In this document: one piece after another, positions 35,500 to 50,400 of the stretch
How positions within the stretch are numbered: the stretch's first letter is position 1
Layout of the letters: every line of letters begins with the position of its first letter
Source: Lolliginicoccus lacisalsi
Lineage (GTDB): Bacteria > Actinomycetota > Actinomycetes > Mycobacteriales > Mycobacteriaceae
Length of the DNA stretch: 64,000 nucleotides
Direction: 5' to 3'
Assembly (NCBI RefSeq): GCF_014841105.1
Contig: NZ_JACYWE010000008.1
Coordinates: forward strand, 62,001 to 126,000
Translations under genes and position numbers: made by a program
Notes under the pieces: model-generated
The model's input: only the letters and a program-made list of their open reading frames with translations
What the model was told of the DNA's origin: nothing
Databases searched by the model: none

Positions 35500-38400
35500 C
35501 GGCTCGAGGGGCACGGCCGCGAGCTCGGGCGAGGCCGCGTGCTCGGCGCGCAGGGCGAGGGCCTCGACGGTGGGCGCGTCGAACAGTTCCCGCACGCCGA
35601 GGGTGGTGCCGAGCGCATCGTTGACGCGAGCGATCACCCTCGTGGCGATCAGTGAGTTGCCACCGAGGTCGAAGAAGTTCGCGAGCACGCTGACGCGGTC
35701 CTCGGCGAGCACATCGGCGAACACTCCGGCGATGGCTTCCTCGATGACGTTGCGCGGGGCCACGTACTCGATCTCGAGGGAGGTGAGGTCCGGCTCGGGC
35801 AGCGCCTTGCGGTCGATCTTGCCGACGGGGGTGCGCGGCATGGCGTCGACCGGGATGATCAGCGACGGCACCATGTGCGATGGCAGGGACTCGCCGAGGT
35901 GCACGGTGAGCGCGGCGGTGTCGATGGTGGCGCCCTCGCGCGGCGAGACGTAGGACACGAGCATGGTCTGCCCGTTGGGCCGCGTGTGCCCGACGGTGAT
36001 GGCCACGTTGACCGCGGGATGGTTGCCGAGGACAGCGTCGATCTCCCCGAGCTCGATGCGGAATCCACGCACCTTCACCTGGAAGTCGGAGCGGCCCACG
36101 TAGTCGAGCTCGAGAGTGCCGTCGTCGCCCGGGGCCCAGCGCACCACGTCGCCGGTGCGGTACAGGCGCGTGCCCGGCTCGCCGTAGGGATTGGCGATGA
36201 ACCTCTCGGCGGTCAGTCCACGGCGCTCGTGGTAGCCCCGTGCCAGGCCGAGCCCGGTGACGTACAGCTCGCCTGCCGCGCCCACGGGCACGGGCTTGAG
36301 GCGCGCGTCGAGCACCACGGCGTCGGTGCCGCGAATGGGGCCGCCGAGCCGCACGGGGCCCTCGGCGCGCATGGGCCGCCCGATGAGCACCATGATGGTG
36401 GTCTCGGTGGGGCCGTAGCCGTTGTAGAGGCGACGGCCTGGTGCCCAGTCCTCCACGAGGGCGGAGGGCACTGCCTCGCCACCGACGGAGATGTCCTGCA
36501 GCCCGGGAAGGGCCGCGGGGTCCATGGAGCCAAGCGCGAGCGGCGTGATGAAGCCGTGGGTGACGTTCTTCCTCGCGAGGATGTGCGCGAGCTCCTCGCC
36601 GCCATAGGTCTCTGGCGGCACGATCACCATCGTCGCGGCGCTGCCGAAGGCATGGAGCAGCTCCAGCACCGAGGCGTCGAAGCTCGGCGAGGAGAAGTGC
36701 ATCACGCGGGCCTCGGGTCCGGTGCGGAAGTGCTCGCGCGCGACCGTGGCGAAGTTCCCGAGGCCACGGTGGGTGGCGAGCACGCCCTTGGGCGTTCCGG
36801 TCGAGCCGGACGTGTAGATGACGTACGCCGCGGAATCGAGGTGCACGGTGCCGTGCAGCTCGTCCGCGCGGATGGGCGAGGCGGGGTACTGGTCGATCTC
36901 CGCGATAGTGCGGGCATCGTCGAGGACGAGCCAGGGCACGTCCTGCGGCAGCGCCTCGATGCGATTGCTGGTGGTGAGCCCGGTCCTCGCGCCGGAGTCG
37001 GTCAGCATGTGCTCGATGCGGTCACGCGGATACGTCGGATCGACGGGGACGTAGGCAGCCCCGGCCTTGGTGACGGCCCAGATGCCGAGGATCGATTCAA
37101 TGGAGCGGGAGATGCCGAGCGCCACGAACTCCTCGGGGCGGGCGCCGCGGGAAAGCAGGAGGCGAGCGAGCTGGTTGGAGCGCTCGTCGAGCTCGCGGTA
37201 GGTGATCTCGCGGTCACCATCAATGATCGCGATGCGCTGCGGGTCGGCCGCGGCGGCGTCGGCGAGGAGCTGCGCGAGGGTGCGGGTGGCCTGCCCGGGC
37301 GCACCGCTGACCGGCACGTACCGCTGCCGCTCGGCGGCGGTGAGCACGTCGAGCTGCGCGTAGCGGGTGGCAGGCTCCTCGAGGAGCTGGTGCATCACGG
37401 CGTCGAGCCGCTGCTTGATGCCGTCGAGGGTGGTGTCGTCGAGCAGGTCGGGGAAGTACTTGAGCTTCAGGTGCAGGGCATCGTCGGTGTAGGCGACGAG
37501 GGTGACCGGGTAGTGGGCGGCGTCCACGCCGTCGAACCCGACGATGCGCATGCCGCCGAGGTCGGTCTCCTCGGTCGCGCCCGCGGTGTCGACGGGGTAG
37601 GACTCGAACACCGCGAGGGTGTCGAAGGTGGCGCCCGCGCCGACCTCGCGCTGGATATCGGCGAGCTGCACGTAGTGATGGTCGAGCAAGTTGGCCTGCT
37701 CGGACTGCACTCGCTTGAGCAGGTCGGTGAGGGACTCGGCAGGGTCGAGCGTCACCCGCACGGGGAGAGTGTTGATAAACAGGCCGATCATCTTCTCGAT
37801 GCCGGGGATCTGCGGCGGCCGTCCCGAGACGGTGGTGCCGAACACGACGTCATCGCGCGAGGTGAGCGTGCCCAGGATGATTCCCCAGGCGGTCTGCACG
37901 ATCGTGTTGAGGGTGACGCCGAGGTCGCGGGCAAGGGCGGTGAAGCGCTCGGTCTCGCCCTCGGTGAAGTCGACGATGGTCTCGCGGGACCCCGCGTCAT
38001 GCTGCCTCGACCGATCGAGCGGCACGATCGTGGTGGGCTCCTCCACCCCAGCGAATGCCTCGACCCAGGCCGCGAGCGATTCGCGCGGATCCGTGGCGGA
38101 GACGAACGCGAGGTAGTCGCGGTAGGAGCGGACGGGCGGCAGCGCCGACGGGTCGGCGTCGAGGATGTAGAGGCCGATGAGGTCGGTGAGCAGCAGCGGC
38201 GTGGACCAGCCATCGAGCAGGATGTGATGGTTGGTGATGACGAACCGGTACTCCCCCGCGCCGAGATCGACCAGCATGAAGCGGATCAGCGGAGCGGTGC
38301 CCATGTGGAACTGGCGCTGGTGATCGGCGCGCAGCAGCTCGGTGAGCGCGGCTTCCTGATCCTCGGCGGTGGAGAGGTCCACCATGGCGAAGGGCGCCTC

Positions 38401-41400
38401 GACGTCGTCGGGCACCAGTTGCACGGCCTGCCCGGCATTGTCCGAGGCATAGGCGACGCGAAGGTTGGCGTGGCGGTCGAGCAAGGCCTGCACGGTGCGG
38501 CGCATGCGATCCTGGTCGACGACGCCGCGCAGGTGCAGGACGAGCTGGACCATGTAGGCGTCGACGGTCTGCTCGGCGAGCACCGCGTGGAACAGCAGGC
38601 CGGATTGCAGCGGCGAGAGCGGCCACACATCGGCGAGGCTCGGGTACTGCTTCTCCAGCCGGTCGATCGACCCCTGGTCGATGCGTACCAGGTCGAGGTC
38701 TGTGGGGGTGAATCCACCGGCTCCGGCGCGGGAGACGTGGTGGGCGATCGCGGTGAGCGCCTCGACCCACAGTGCACCGAACTCGCGGGCCTCCTCCTCG
38801 GTGAGCAGCCCAGTGGGGAATCCGATGGTGCCGCGAAGCACGGGGCCGTCCGCGGTGGCCTCGGTGACGGTGTTGATGTCGAGCACCGCCATCGCGGCCA
38901 TGTCGTCGTTCTGGCGAGCGGCGAGGTTGGTGGTGTCCTCGTTGTCCCCGACGGGAAGCCAGCCGAGGGCGCGCAGCTCATCGGTGAGCTCCCCGGTGGT
39001 GAAGCGGCCGAGGTAGTTGAAGCTCACCTGTGGGCGGCTGATCGGGCGGAGCTCGTCGGCGGTCTCCGCGGCCAGGTAGCGCAACTGCCCGAAGCCGATG
39101 CCGTTGTCGGGCAGCGACCGCAGCAGCTCCTTGACGTTCTTGATGAGGGCGCCGGTGGCGGCACCGCCAGCGAACGCGTCGTCGAGGTCGATGCCGGTCG
39201 CGTCGAGCCGGATCGGGATGATGGTGGTGAACCAGCCGAGGGTGCGGCCGAGGTCGGCGCCGGGGACGGCGTTCTCCTCGCGGCCGTGGCCCTCGAGGCC
39301 CACCAGCGGCGTCGTGGCGCCGCGCCAGCGGGCCAGCGCGAGCACCAGAGCGGCGAGCAGGCCATCATTGACGCCGCCGTGGAAGGCCTCGGGCACCCGG
39401 GTGAGCAGGGCATCGGTGACCGTGGTGGGCACGGAGACGTCGATGCGCTCGACGGTGGCGTTGGTGTCGATGGCGGGGTCGAAGGCCCGCGAACCGAGGT
39501 GGGGCTCGGTGCCCCCGAGGAACTGGCGCCACGTATCGAGCTCGTCGTGGCGGGCCGGGGCGTTCTCGGCGAGCCCATGCGCCCAGCGCCGGAACGACGT
39601 GGTGCTGGCATCGAGCTGGATGGGCTGCCCGTTGGCGATCTGGTTCCAGGCCGTCGCGAGGTCGGGCACGAGGAATCGCCAGGTCACACCGTCAACGGCG
39701 AGGTGGTGGATGGCGAGGACGATGCGCCCGGCGCTGCCGGACCGCGGCTCGATCCAGGCGGCGCGCAGCATGACGCCGTGGTCAGGGTCGAGCTTGTCCG
39801 CCGCCGCGTCGAGCGCGGCCTCGGCCGCCTCGGTGAACGCATCGCTCCCGGGTTCGGCGTCAACGGTGACCTGGTCGATCAGGTCCTCGGCGTGAATGGT
39901 GCCGGGCTCGGACACGATCAGCTCGTGCCCATCGAGGCGGGCGCGCAGCAGATCATGGTGATCGATGACGGCCTGCAGCGTGGCAGCGATGCCCTCACGG
40001 TCGATGCTGGGCGGAAGGGTGAGCAGAGCGCACTGCGAGTAGCGGTTATAGGCACCGCCGCGCTCGAGCATCCATTCCATGATGGGCGTCAGAGGCATGG
40101 GGCCGACGCCGCCGCCGGGCAGCTCCGTGAGGGTGACCGCTTCCTCGTCCTCGGTGAGCACGGCCGCGCTGGCGAGCGCTGCCACGGTGCGCAGGTTGAA
40201 CACGTCGCGTGGCCGCAGCTGGATCCCGGCGGCCTTGGCGCGGGTGACGAGCTGGATCGACATGATCGAATCGCCGCCGAGCGCGAAGAACGAGTCGTCC
40301 ACGCCCACCGAGTCGAGGCCGAGCACCTGCGCGAACACCTCGGCGAGCTTCTCCTCCACCGGGGTGGACGGGGCGCGCCCCTCGGTGACGAGGGCGGCGA
40401 AGTCCGGCGCGGGCAGGGCACGGCGATCAAGCTTGCCGTTGGCAGTAAGGGGGAACTCATCGACGACGAGCACCGCGGCGGGGAGCATGTGCGCCGCGAG
40501 GGTGTCGGCGAGCGCGTCGAGGATCGCCTGCGGCTCCGGCTGCTGCCCGGCCTCGGGCAGCACATAGCCGACGAGCCGTTCGGACCCGGGCCCGTTGTCG
40601 GCGCGCAGCAGCACCGCGGACTGGGCGATGCCGGGGTAGCGCAGCAGCGCTGCCTCGATCTCGCCAAGCTCGATGCGGAAGCCACGCAGCTGCACCTGGA
40701 AGTCGGAGCGGCCGAGGTATTCGAGCTGGCCGTTCTTGTTCCACCGCGCGAGGTCGCCCGAGCGATACATCAGCGTGCCGGGCTCGCCGTTGGGGTCAGC
40801 GACGAAGCGTCCCGCGGTGAGGTCGGGCCGACCGAGGTAGCCGCGGGAGAGCTGCGGGCCGGAGACGTACATTTCGCCGATGGTGCCGGGCGGGACAGGG
40901 CGCAGGCGAGCATCGAGCACGGAGACGCGCAGGCCGGGAAGTGCCTGGCCGATGACCGAGGCCGCGGCGCTGGCGGCGAACTCGCGGTCGAGCTCGAGGT
41001 AGGTGACGTGCACCGTGGTCTCGGTGATGCCGTACATGTTGACCAGGCGCGGCGCGTCGTCGGCGTGGCGGGCGTACCAGCGGTCGAGCTGAGCAAGGTC
41101 GAGGGCCTCGCCGCCGAAGATGATGGAGCGCAGCGCGAGGTCGTCGCTGGTGCCTGCTTGCCGGTCGATCTCGGCGAGCTGGTAGAACGCGGACGGTGTC
41201 TGGTTGAGCACGGAGACGCGCTCGCGGCGCAGCAGGGCATGGAACTGCTCGGGGCTGCGCGCGGTGAAGTAGTCGACCACCACGAGGGTGCCGCCGTGCA
41301 GCATCGGTCCCCACAGCTCCCAGACGGAGAAGTCGAACGCGTAGGAGTGGAACATCGTCCACACGTCGTTCTCGTCGAAGCCAAAGCTGGCCTGGGTGTT

Positions 41401-44400
41401 CGCGAAGAGGGTGAGGACCGTGCGGTGCGGCACGGCCACGCCCTTGGGCTTGCCGGTGGAGCCCGAGGTGTAAATGACGTAGGCGGTGTTGTCCCAGCGG
41501 AGCGGAGCGATCCTGTCACGATCGGTGATCGGCTCGCTGCTGTGTTCGGGTGCTTCCTCGTCGAGCAGCAGGAGCTCGCTGCCGGTGGCGGGCAGCAGGT
41601 GCTGGTCCGTGCTCGTGGTGATGATCGCGACGGGCGCGCCGTCGGTGAGCATGAACTCGAGGCGATCAGCCGGATAGGTGGTGTCGACGGGCAGGTAGGC
41701 GGCACCGGACTTGATCACGGCGAGCAGCGCGATGATCAGGCTGGCGTCGCGCGGGACCGCGACGCCCACGAGCGCCTCGGGCCGCGCCCCGGCCGCGATG
41801 AGGCGGCGAGCAAGCTGGTTGGAGCGCTGATCGAGGTCCTGATAGGTCAGCTCGGTGCGCTGGCCGTCGATCTCGGACACGGCGGCGATGCGCTCGGGGA
41901 AGCGCGCGGCAGCGCTGGCGAAGGCGTCGGCGAGCGTGCGCTCGGGGACGATCGTGCCCGGATGGTTCCAGGCGGTGAGCATGGCATGCTGCTCGGTGTC
42001 GCTGAGCAGGGCGATATCGCCGACCGGCACGGCGGGGTCGCCCACGATCTCGGCGAGGATGCCCTGGAACCGCTGCGCGAACATCTCCACGGTGTCCTGG
42101 TCGAACAGGTCGGTGGCATAGATGAGGCCAGCGTCGATGCCGGCGTGCGCGCCATCCTCGGTGATGCTCTCCCGCAGTGACAGCTGCAGGTCGAACTTGG
42201 AGATGTGGTCCTCGAACATGACCGGCTCGATGGTCAGGCCGGGCAGCTCGAGCCGGGCCTCGGGGTTGTTCTGGAACTCGATGAGGACCTGGAACAGCGG
42301 CGAGTGCGAGGTGGAGCGGTCGGGCCGCAGGATCTCGACGAGCCGCTCGAACGCCACGTCGGTGTTGGTGAATGCCGCGAGGTCGGTGTCCTTGACCTCG
42401 GTGAGCAGGTCCGCGAACGGCGCGTTCTGGTCGATCTCGGTGCGCAGCACCAGCGTGTTGACGAACATGCCGACGACGCCGTCGAGGGCTTCCTCGCCGC
42501 GGCCTGCCACAGGGGTGCCGATGGCGAGGTCGTCCTCGCCGGAGCGCCGTGACACGAGCACCGCGAGGGCGGCGTGCATCACCATGAACATGGTGGCACC
42601 GTGGGCGCGCGCGAGCTCGGCAAGAGCCTGGTGGGTGCCGGCATCGATGGGGAACCGCACGAGGCCGCCGCGCAGGGACGCGTTGACCGGGCGGGGCCGA
42701 TCGGCGGGCAGGTCCACGACATCGGGCAGCCCGGCGAGGGCCTGCTTCCAGTAGTCGAGCTGACGGGCGAGGACCGAGGACGGGTCGGATTCCTCGCCGA
42801 GCAGGTCGCGCTGCCACAGCGCGAAGTCGGCGTACTGCACGTCGAGCGGCTTCCAGGCCGGCTCGTCACCGTGCATCCGCGAGTGGTAGGCGACCATCAC
42901 GTCGGTGGCGAGCGGTGCCATGGAGAAGCCGTCCGCGGAGATGTGGTGCACGACGATGACGAGGACGTGCTCGTCGGCGGCGAGCCGGAGCAGCCGGGCC
43001 CGGATCGGCACGGCCGTGGTCACGTCGAAGCCCTGCCCGACGAATGCCTCGATATCGGCGATCAGCTCGCCCGGCACTGTATCGATGGGCGCGAGGTCGA
43101 TCCCCACCTCGCGCGGGGGCAGGATGACCTGCGCGGGAACGCCATCGAGGCTGGGGAAGACCGTCCGCAGCGATTCGTGCCGCGCGATCACATCACGGAT
43201 GGCGGTGTTCAGCAGCGGCAGGTCGAGCGTGCCGCTGAGCCGGATGGCCATGGGCACGTTGTACGCGGCCGACTCCGTGTCGAACTGGTTGATGAACCAC
43301 ATGCGCTGCTGCGCGGAGGAGAGCGGGATTCGCTCGGGGCGCGGCTGGGGAACGAGCGCGGGCCGGTCGGTCGTGTCGCTGGCACGCTCGGCGATGACCG
43401 CTGCGAGCCCGGCGACGGTAGGCGTATCGAACAGCTCGCGCACGCCGATACGGGTGCCGAGCGCGGCGTTGGCGCGGGCGACAACGCGGGTGGCGATCAG
43501 CGAGTTTCCGCCAGCGTCGAAGAAGTTGTCGTCGATGCTGATCCGGTCGATGCCGAGGACCTCGGTGAAGATGCCGGCGACGGTCTCCTCGATCGGGTTG
43601 GTGGGCGCCCGGTACTCGGTGGCGGCGAGGGTGAAGTCCGGATCGGGCAGAGCCTTGCGATCAAGCTTGCCGGTGACGGCGAGCGGGATCTCCTCGATCA
43701 CCATGATCACCGACGGCACCATGTAGGCGGGCAGGAAGCCTGCGACGTGCTCGGTCAGCGCTGCGGTGTCCACCGCGTGGCCGGTGGCCGCGCGGACGTA
43801 GGACACGAGCGCGGTGGCACCGGAGGGGCTGGTGCGGCCGAGCGTGACGGCGAAGTCGATGCTCGGGTGGCTGAGCAGCGCGGAGTCGATCTCGCCGAGC
43901 TCGATGCGGAAGCCACGCACCTTGACCTGGAAGTCGGAGCGCCCGAGGGACTCGAGCTGGTAGTCATCGACCCAGCGGACCACGTCGCCGGTGCGGTACA
44001 TGCGCTCCCCCGGCTCGCCGTACGGGTTGGCGACGAACCGGTTGGCGGTGAGCTCGAACCGCTCGTGGTAGCCGCGACCGAGACCGAGGCCCGAGATGTA
44101 CAGCTCGCCGGCCACGCCCTTGGGGACGGGCTGCAGGCGGGTGTCGAGCACGACGGCAGTGACGCCATTGAACAGGCGACCGATGCGGACGGGCTCGCCG
44201 GGGTGCATCGCATCGCTGAGCGTCGCGACGATGGTGGCCTCGGTGGGGCCGTAGCCGTTGTACATCTTGCGGCCGTGCGCCCACTCGTTGACGAGCTCCG
44301 GCGGGACGGCCTCGCCGCCGACGACGACGAACTCGAAGTGGTCGACCTGTGACCGGTCGACCGACGCGAGGCCAAGCGGCGTGATGAACCCGTGGGTGAC

Positions 44401-47400
44401 GCGATGATCGCGGATCACGGCGGTGAGCTCGTCACCACCGTAGACGTGCGGGGGCACGATCACGATGGCCGCGCCCGCGCCGAACGCCATCAGCACCTCG
44501 AGCAGCGACGCATCGAAGCTCGGCGAGGCGAACGACAGCACGCGGGAGTGCTGGGTGACCGACGGGTGCGCCACCATCGCCGGGGTGAAGTTGTCAAGCC
44601 CGCGGTGGGAGATCACCACGCCCTTGGGCTTGCCGGTGGATCCGGAGGTGTAGATCAGGTAGGCGGAGGTCTCGAGCAGGATCGGGGCGTTGCGGTCCGC
44701 ATCGGTGATCGGCGCGGCCGAGGTGCGCGCGAGGCGCTCCTGGAAAGCGGGATCATCGAGGAACATCCACGGCACCAGCGGGGGCAGGGAGGCATGGTTG
44801 GCCTCGACGCTGAGGCCCGCGACTGCGCCGGAGTCGGTGAGCATGTGCTCGATGCGGTCACGCGGGTAGGTGGGGTCCACGGGCACGAACGCGCCCCCGG
44901 CCTTGGTGACCGACCACAGCGAGACGAGCCATTCGATGGAGCGGGCGTAGCCGAGGGCGACGAAGCTCTCGGTGGTGACGCCTTCCTCGATGAGGACGCG
45001 GGCGATGCGGTTGGACAGCTCGTCGAGCTCGCGGTAGGTGATGTGCCGGTCACCGTCGATGACGGCGGGGGCATCGTGGTCGCGGATGCCCATGGTGAGC
45101 AGGTCCGGCAGCCCTTCGGCACGGTTGCCGGGGCCGCCGTTGATGCTGGTGATCTCGGCACGCTCGTCGGCGTCGAGGATGTCGATGTGGCTCACCGGCG
45201 CGGTGGGCCGCGCCGTGGCGTTATCGAGGAGCAGCAGGAGCCGCCGGGCAAAGCCGCGGACCGTGCTGGCGTCGAACAGATCGGTGGCGTAGCGCAGGCC
45301 AGCAGTGATGCCGCTGGGGCCGGCTTCGTACCGCTCGGAGAGGATGAACTGCAGGTCGAAGTTGGCGATATCGATGGGGATATCGACCGCCTCGACGGAG
45401 AGGCCGGGCAGGTCGAGGCGCGGCTTCTCGTTGTTCTGGAACTCCAGCATCACCTGGAACAGCGGCGAGTGGGCCTCGGAGCGCTGCGGGCTCAGGGCAT
45501 CGACTACGCGCTCGAACGGAACGTCGGCGCGGCCGAACGCTCCGAGGTCGGCGGCGCGGGCCTTATGGATGAGGTCGACGAAGGTGGCGTCGAGGTCCAC
45601 CTCGGTGCGCAGCACCAGGGTGTTGACGAACATGCCGACGATATCGTCGAGCTCGGCCTCGCCTCGTCCGGCGATGGGTGTACCGACGGCGATGTCCTGC
45701 GTTCCGGAGAGCTTGGCGAGCAGCAGCGCGATCGCCGCGTGCATCACCATGAAAACGCTGGCGTTGTGGGCGCGAGCGAGCTCGAGGAGCCGCTGGTGCA
45801 GCTCCGCGCTGATGTCGAACTCCTCGACCGCGCCCCGCAGGGACTGCTTGGGCGGCCGCGGGCGATCGGTGGGCAGCTCGAGCACGTCCGGCAGCCCCGC
45901 GAGGGTGTTGCGCCAGTAGGCGAGCTGCTCGTTGAGCAGCGAAGCGGGGTTGTTCTCGTCGCCGAGGACCTGGCGCTGCCATACGGCGAAGTCCGCGTAC
46001 TGCACGGGCAGCGGGGGCCACTCGGGGGCGAGGCCCCGAGCGCGGGCGGTATAGGCGACGACGACATCGCGGGCAAGCGGGGCGAGGGAGAACCCATCGG
46101 AGGAGATGTGGTGGATGACCACGAGCAGGACGTGCTCCTCGGGGGCGAGGCGGAACAGCCGCGCCCGCAGGGGCACCTCGCTGGCCACGTCGAACCCGGT
46201 GAACGCGAACTTGGCAGCCTGCTGGTGCAGGCCGGTCTCGCCGTCCACGTCCTCGGGCGCCAGCGGGATGGCTACATCGTCGGTGCCGAGGATGTCCTGG
46301 GTGGCGCCGTCGATGCCCTCGGGGTACCGGGTGCGCAGCGTCTCGTGCCGCTCGACGACGTCGCGGAGGGCCTGCTCGAGCGCGGTGATATCGAGCGGGC
46401 CGGTGAGCCGCACGGGCATCGGCGAGTTGTAGGCGGCGCTGCCCTTGTCGAGCTGGTTGATGAACCACATGCGCTGCTGGGCGAGCGAGAGCGGGACGGG
46501 GCTGGGCCGCTCGACGCTGTCGAGCGGCGGGCGCTCGCGGCCCAGCGCCGACTCGGCGCGGACCGCGAGCGTGGCGACGGTGGGGGCGTCGAACAGGTCA
46601 CGCACGCCGATGCTGGCATCGAGCGCATTGTTGACGCGGGCAATGAGGCGGGCCGCGATGAGCGAGTTGCCGCCGATGTCGAAGAAGCTGTCATGGACGC
46701 TGACCCGGTCGGTTCCCAGCAGGTCCGCGAAGATCGAGGCGATCACTTCCTCGATGGCGTTGCGCGGGGCGACGTGCTCGGCGCTCGCGGCAACGAAGTC
46801 GGGCACGGGGAGGGCCTTGCGGTCGAGCTTGCCGGTGCCGCCGAGGGGGAACGCGTCGAGGGTGACCACCTGGGCGGGCACCATATAGGCCGGCAGTTCC
46901 TTCGCCGCATGCTCGAGCAGGCCATCGGTGTCGATGCTGCGGCCGGGCGCGGCGACGAGGTAGGCGATGAGGCGGTCGCCGGTGTGCTCGTCGCGATGGA
47001 CGATGACGACTGCCTGCGCGACCGCGGCATCGGCGAGCAGCACGGATTCGATCTCGGGCAGCTCGATGCGCAGGCCGCGGAGCTTGACCTGGAAATCGGT
47101 GCGGCCGATGTAGTCGAGCTCAGTGGTGCCGTCCGCGCTGGCGCGCCACCGCACGAGGTCGCCGGTGCGGTACATGCGGGAGCCGGGATCGCCGTAGGGG
47201 CTGGCGACGAACCTATCAGCGGTGAGATCCCCGCGCTGCACATAGCCGCGGGCGAGCTGGGTTCCGGCGAGGTAGAGCTCTCCCGGGATGCCGACAGGGG
47301 TGGGCCGCAGGGTGCGGTCGAGCACGTACACCTGGGTGTTCCACACGGGCGCGCCGATGGGCACGGACACGGTGTCGGAGTCGGTGTACTCGTGGTAGGT

Positions 47401-50400
47401 GACGTCGACGGAGGCCTCGGTGGGTCCGTAGAGGTTGTGGATCCGCGCATCACTGAGGGCGCGGAAGTCCGCGACCACCGCGGGCGGCAGTGCCTCGCCA
47501 CTGCAGAAGACGGCCCGCAGGGTCGCGAGCTGATCGCGCTGGTCGGCGCCGAGCGAGGAGGCGAACGTCGCGAGCATCGAGGGCACGAAGTGCAGCACGG
47601 TGACACCGGAGCCGCCGATGAGGTCGGCGAGGTAGCCGGGGTCGCGGTGACCGTCGGGCTTGGCGATGAGGAGCCGCGCGCCGACCTGCAGGGGCCAGAA
47701 GAACTCCCAGACGGAGACGTCGAAGGTGTAGGGGGTCTTCTGCAGCACGGTGTCCGAGGCACTGAGCTGGTACTCATGCTGCATCCACGCGAGCCGGTTG
47801 ACGATGCCACGGTGCGGCACGGACACGCCCTTGGGCTTGCCGGTGGAGCCGGAGGTGAAGATGACGTATGCGGGGTTGTCCGCGCGCAGGGGGTGGGTGC
47901 GGTCGGCATCGGTGATGGTGCTGGCGGGGTAATCCTCGAGCGAGATTCCGCCGAGGATGATCGCGGGCACCGTGGAGCCCTCGGGAAGGTCCGCGGCATC
48001 GACCACGATCGCGCCGATGGGCGCGGCGAGGCCGAGGACGTAGTCGTTGCGACCGGCAGGGTTGTCCGGGTCGAGCGGGACGTAGGCAGCGCCGGCCTTG
48101 ATGATGGCGTACATGCCGACGAGCAGCTCGACCGAGCGGCGCATAGCCAGCGCCACGTGGGTGTCCGGCCCGGCGCCGAGCGTGATGAGATGGCGCGCGA
48201 GCTGGTTGGAGCGCTCGTCGAGCTCGCGGTAGGTCAGGGTGGTGCCGTCGAACTCGATGGCGACCGCATCGGGGGTGCGCGCGACATGGGCAGCGAACTT
48301 CTCGACGAGGGTCGCACCGGCTACGGGCGCGGCGGTGTCGTTGAGGACCCGCACGAGGTGGTCTCGCTCGGTGCTGGTGGTGAGCGCGATCGCGCCGAGC
48401 GGCGTGGCAGGGCTGGCGGCGATGCTGCCAAGGAACCCCCGGAACTGCTCGGCGAGCCGTGCGATGCTCGCGGGCAGGAACAGATCCGTGGCGTAGGTGA
48501 TCGTGGCCTCGAGAGCGGCCGGGGAACCGTCGTCCTCGAACTTCTCGGCAAGGATGACCTGCATGTCGAACTTGGCGGTGGAGGTGCCAAGCGGCTGGAC
48601 GGCGATGTCGAGCCACGGCAGCCGGACGTGCGCCTCGCCGAGGTTCTGGAACTCCAGCATGACCTGGAAGCGCGGGGCGTGCGCGGTGGAGCGCTGCGGC
48701 TTGAGCGATTCGACGAGTCCCTCGAACGGGACGTCGGCCTGGCTGAACGCACCGATGTCGGTGGTCCGGGCGCGCTCGAGCAGCGCGGTGAAGGGTTCAT
48801 CATCGTGCACGGCGGTGCGCAGCACGAGGGTGTTGACGAACATGCCGATCAGCTCGTCGAGCGCGGCCTCGCCACGCCCCGCGACGGGCGTGCCGATCGT
48901 CACGTCGTCGGTATCGGCGAGCCGTGCGAGAAGGGCGGCGAGCGCGGCGTGGATCACCATGAACAGGGTGGCGCCGTTGTCGTGGGCGAGGGCTCGCAGC
49001 CGCTTGTGGATGTCAGCGGGAACGGTGAAGGCGTGGTCGGCGCCGCGCAGTGATTGCACGGCGGGCCGAGGGCGGTCGGTGGGCAGCTCGAGAAGGTCGG
49101 GCGTGCCGGCGAGGGCCTTCTTCCAGTAGTCCATCTGCTCGGCGAGGACGCTGTCCGGGTCGTTCTCGTCGCCGAGGTATTCCCGCTGCCAGATCGCGTA
49201 GTCGGCGTACTGGACCTCGAGCGGCTTCCAATCGGGCTCGGCGCCCGCGGCGCGGCTGGTGTAGGCGCGCATGAAGTCGGTGGCGAGCGGCTTGAGGGAG
49301 AAGCCGTCGGAGGCGATGTGGTGGAGCACGAACACCAGCGTGTGGTGGGTATCGTCGCGCTGGTAGAGGGCGGCGCGGACCGGGATCTCGCGGGTGACGT
49401 CGAAGCCCTCGGTCGCCATGCTGGTGACTGCCGCGGCGAGTTCCGCGTCGGAGTCGGCGGGGCGCGGCGCGAGGTCGGGGCGGACTGATCCCGTGGGCAG
49501 GATGACCTGGTGGGCGCCGTCCTCGCTAGCCGGGAAGATCGTCCGCAGCGACTCATGGCGCTCGAGCAGGTCGAGGACAGCCTGCTGAACAGCCTTGTGG
49601 TCGAGCTCCCCGGTCATCGCGACGGCCATGGGCACGTTGTAGGCCGGCGACTCGGGGTTGAACTGGTTGATGAACCACATTCGCTGCTGGGCGAGCGACA
49701 GCGGGATGCTGTCGGGACGGTCCTGCGGCACGAGGGGAAGCCGCCGCGTCGCGGCCTGCCCGCCCTCGGCACGGTGCGCGAGCTCGCGGGTGGTGGTGGC
49801 CTCGAACAGGTCGCGCACGCTGATGCTCGATCCGAGCGCGGCGTTGATGCGAGCGACGGCGCGGGTGGCAACGAGGGAGTTGCCGCCGAGGTCGAAGAAG
49901 CTGTTGTCGATGCCGACGGATTCCGCACCGAGCAGCTCCGCGAAGATCGCGGCGATGATCTCCTCGACGGGGTTGGTCGGCGCGGCGAAGGTGGCGGTCC
50001 GGCCGGTCCCGGTGAAGTCGGGCTCCGGCAGCGCCTTGCGGTCGAGCTTGCCAACGGGGTTGAGCGGGATCTCGCTGATCGGGATGATCAGCGACGGCAC
50101 CATGTGCGCGGGCAGGAACTCACCGAGGTGGTCGAGCAGCTCGTCGGTGGTGGGATCCTGGCCTTCCTCGGGCTTGACGTAGGCGACGAGCGCAGTCTCG
50201 CCGTTGGGGCCGGTCACGCCGAGCGTGGCGGCGAACGCGATCGCGGGGTGGTTGGCGAGGACGGTGTCGATCTCGCCGAGCTCGATGCGGAAGCCGCGCA
50301 CCTTGACCTGGAAGTCCGAGCGGCCGACGTACTCGATGGTGAGGTTGCCGGTGCGCGGCGCTCGCGCCCACTGGGCGAGGTCACCGCTGCGGTACATGCG

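Noticed and set aside
35875-42180. Open plus-strand frame of about 2,100 codons opposite the NRPS; similar frames at 44392-49053, 33550-35655 and 49510-51393
   Set aside because: These are mirror frames caused by GC-rich third positions of the NRPS codons. Their translations are Gly/Arg/Glu/Val-rich without domains.
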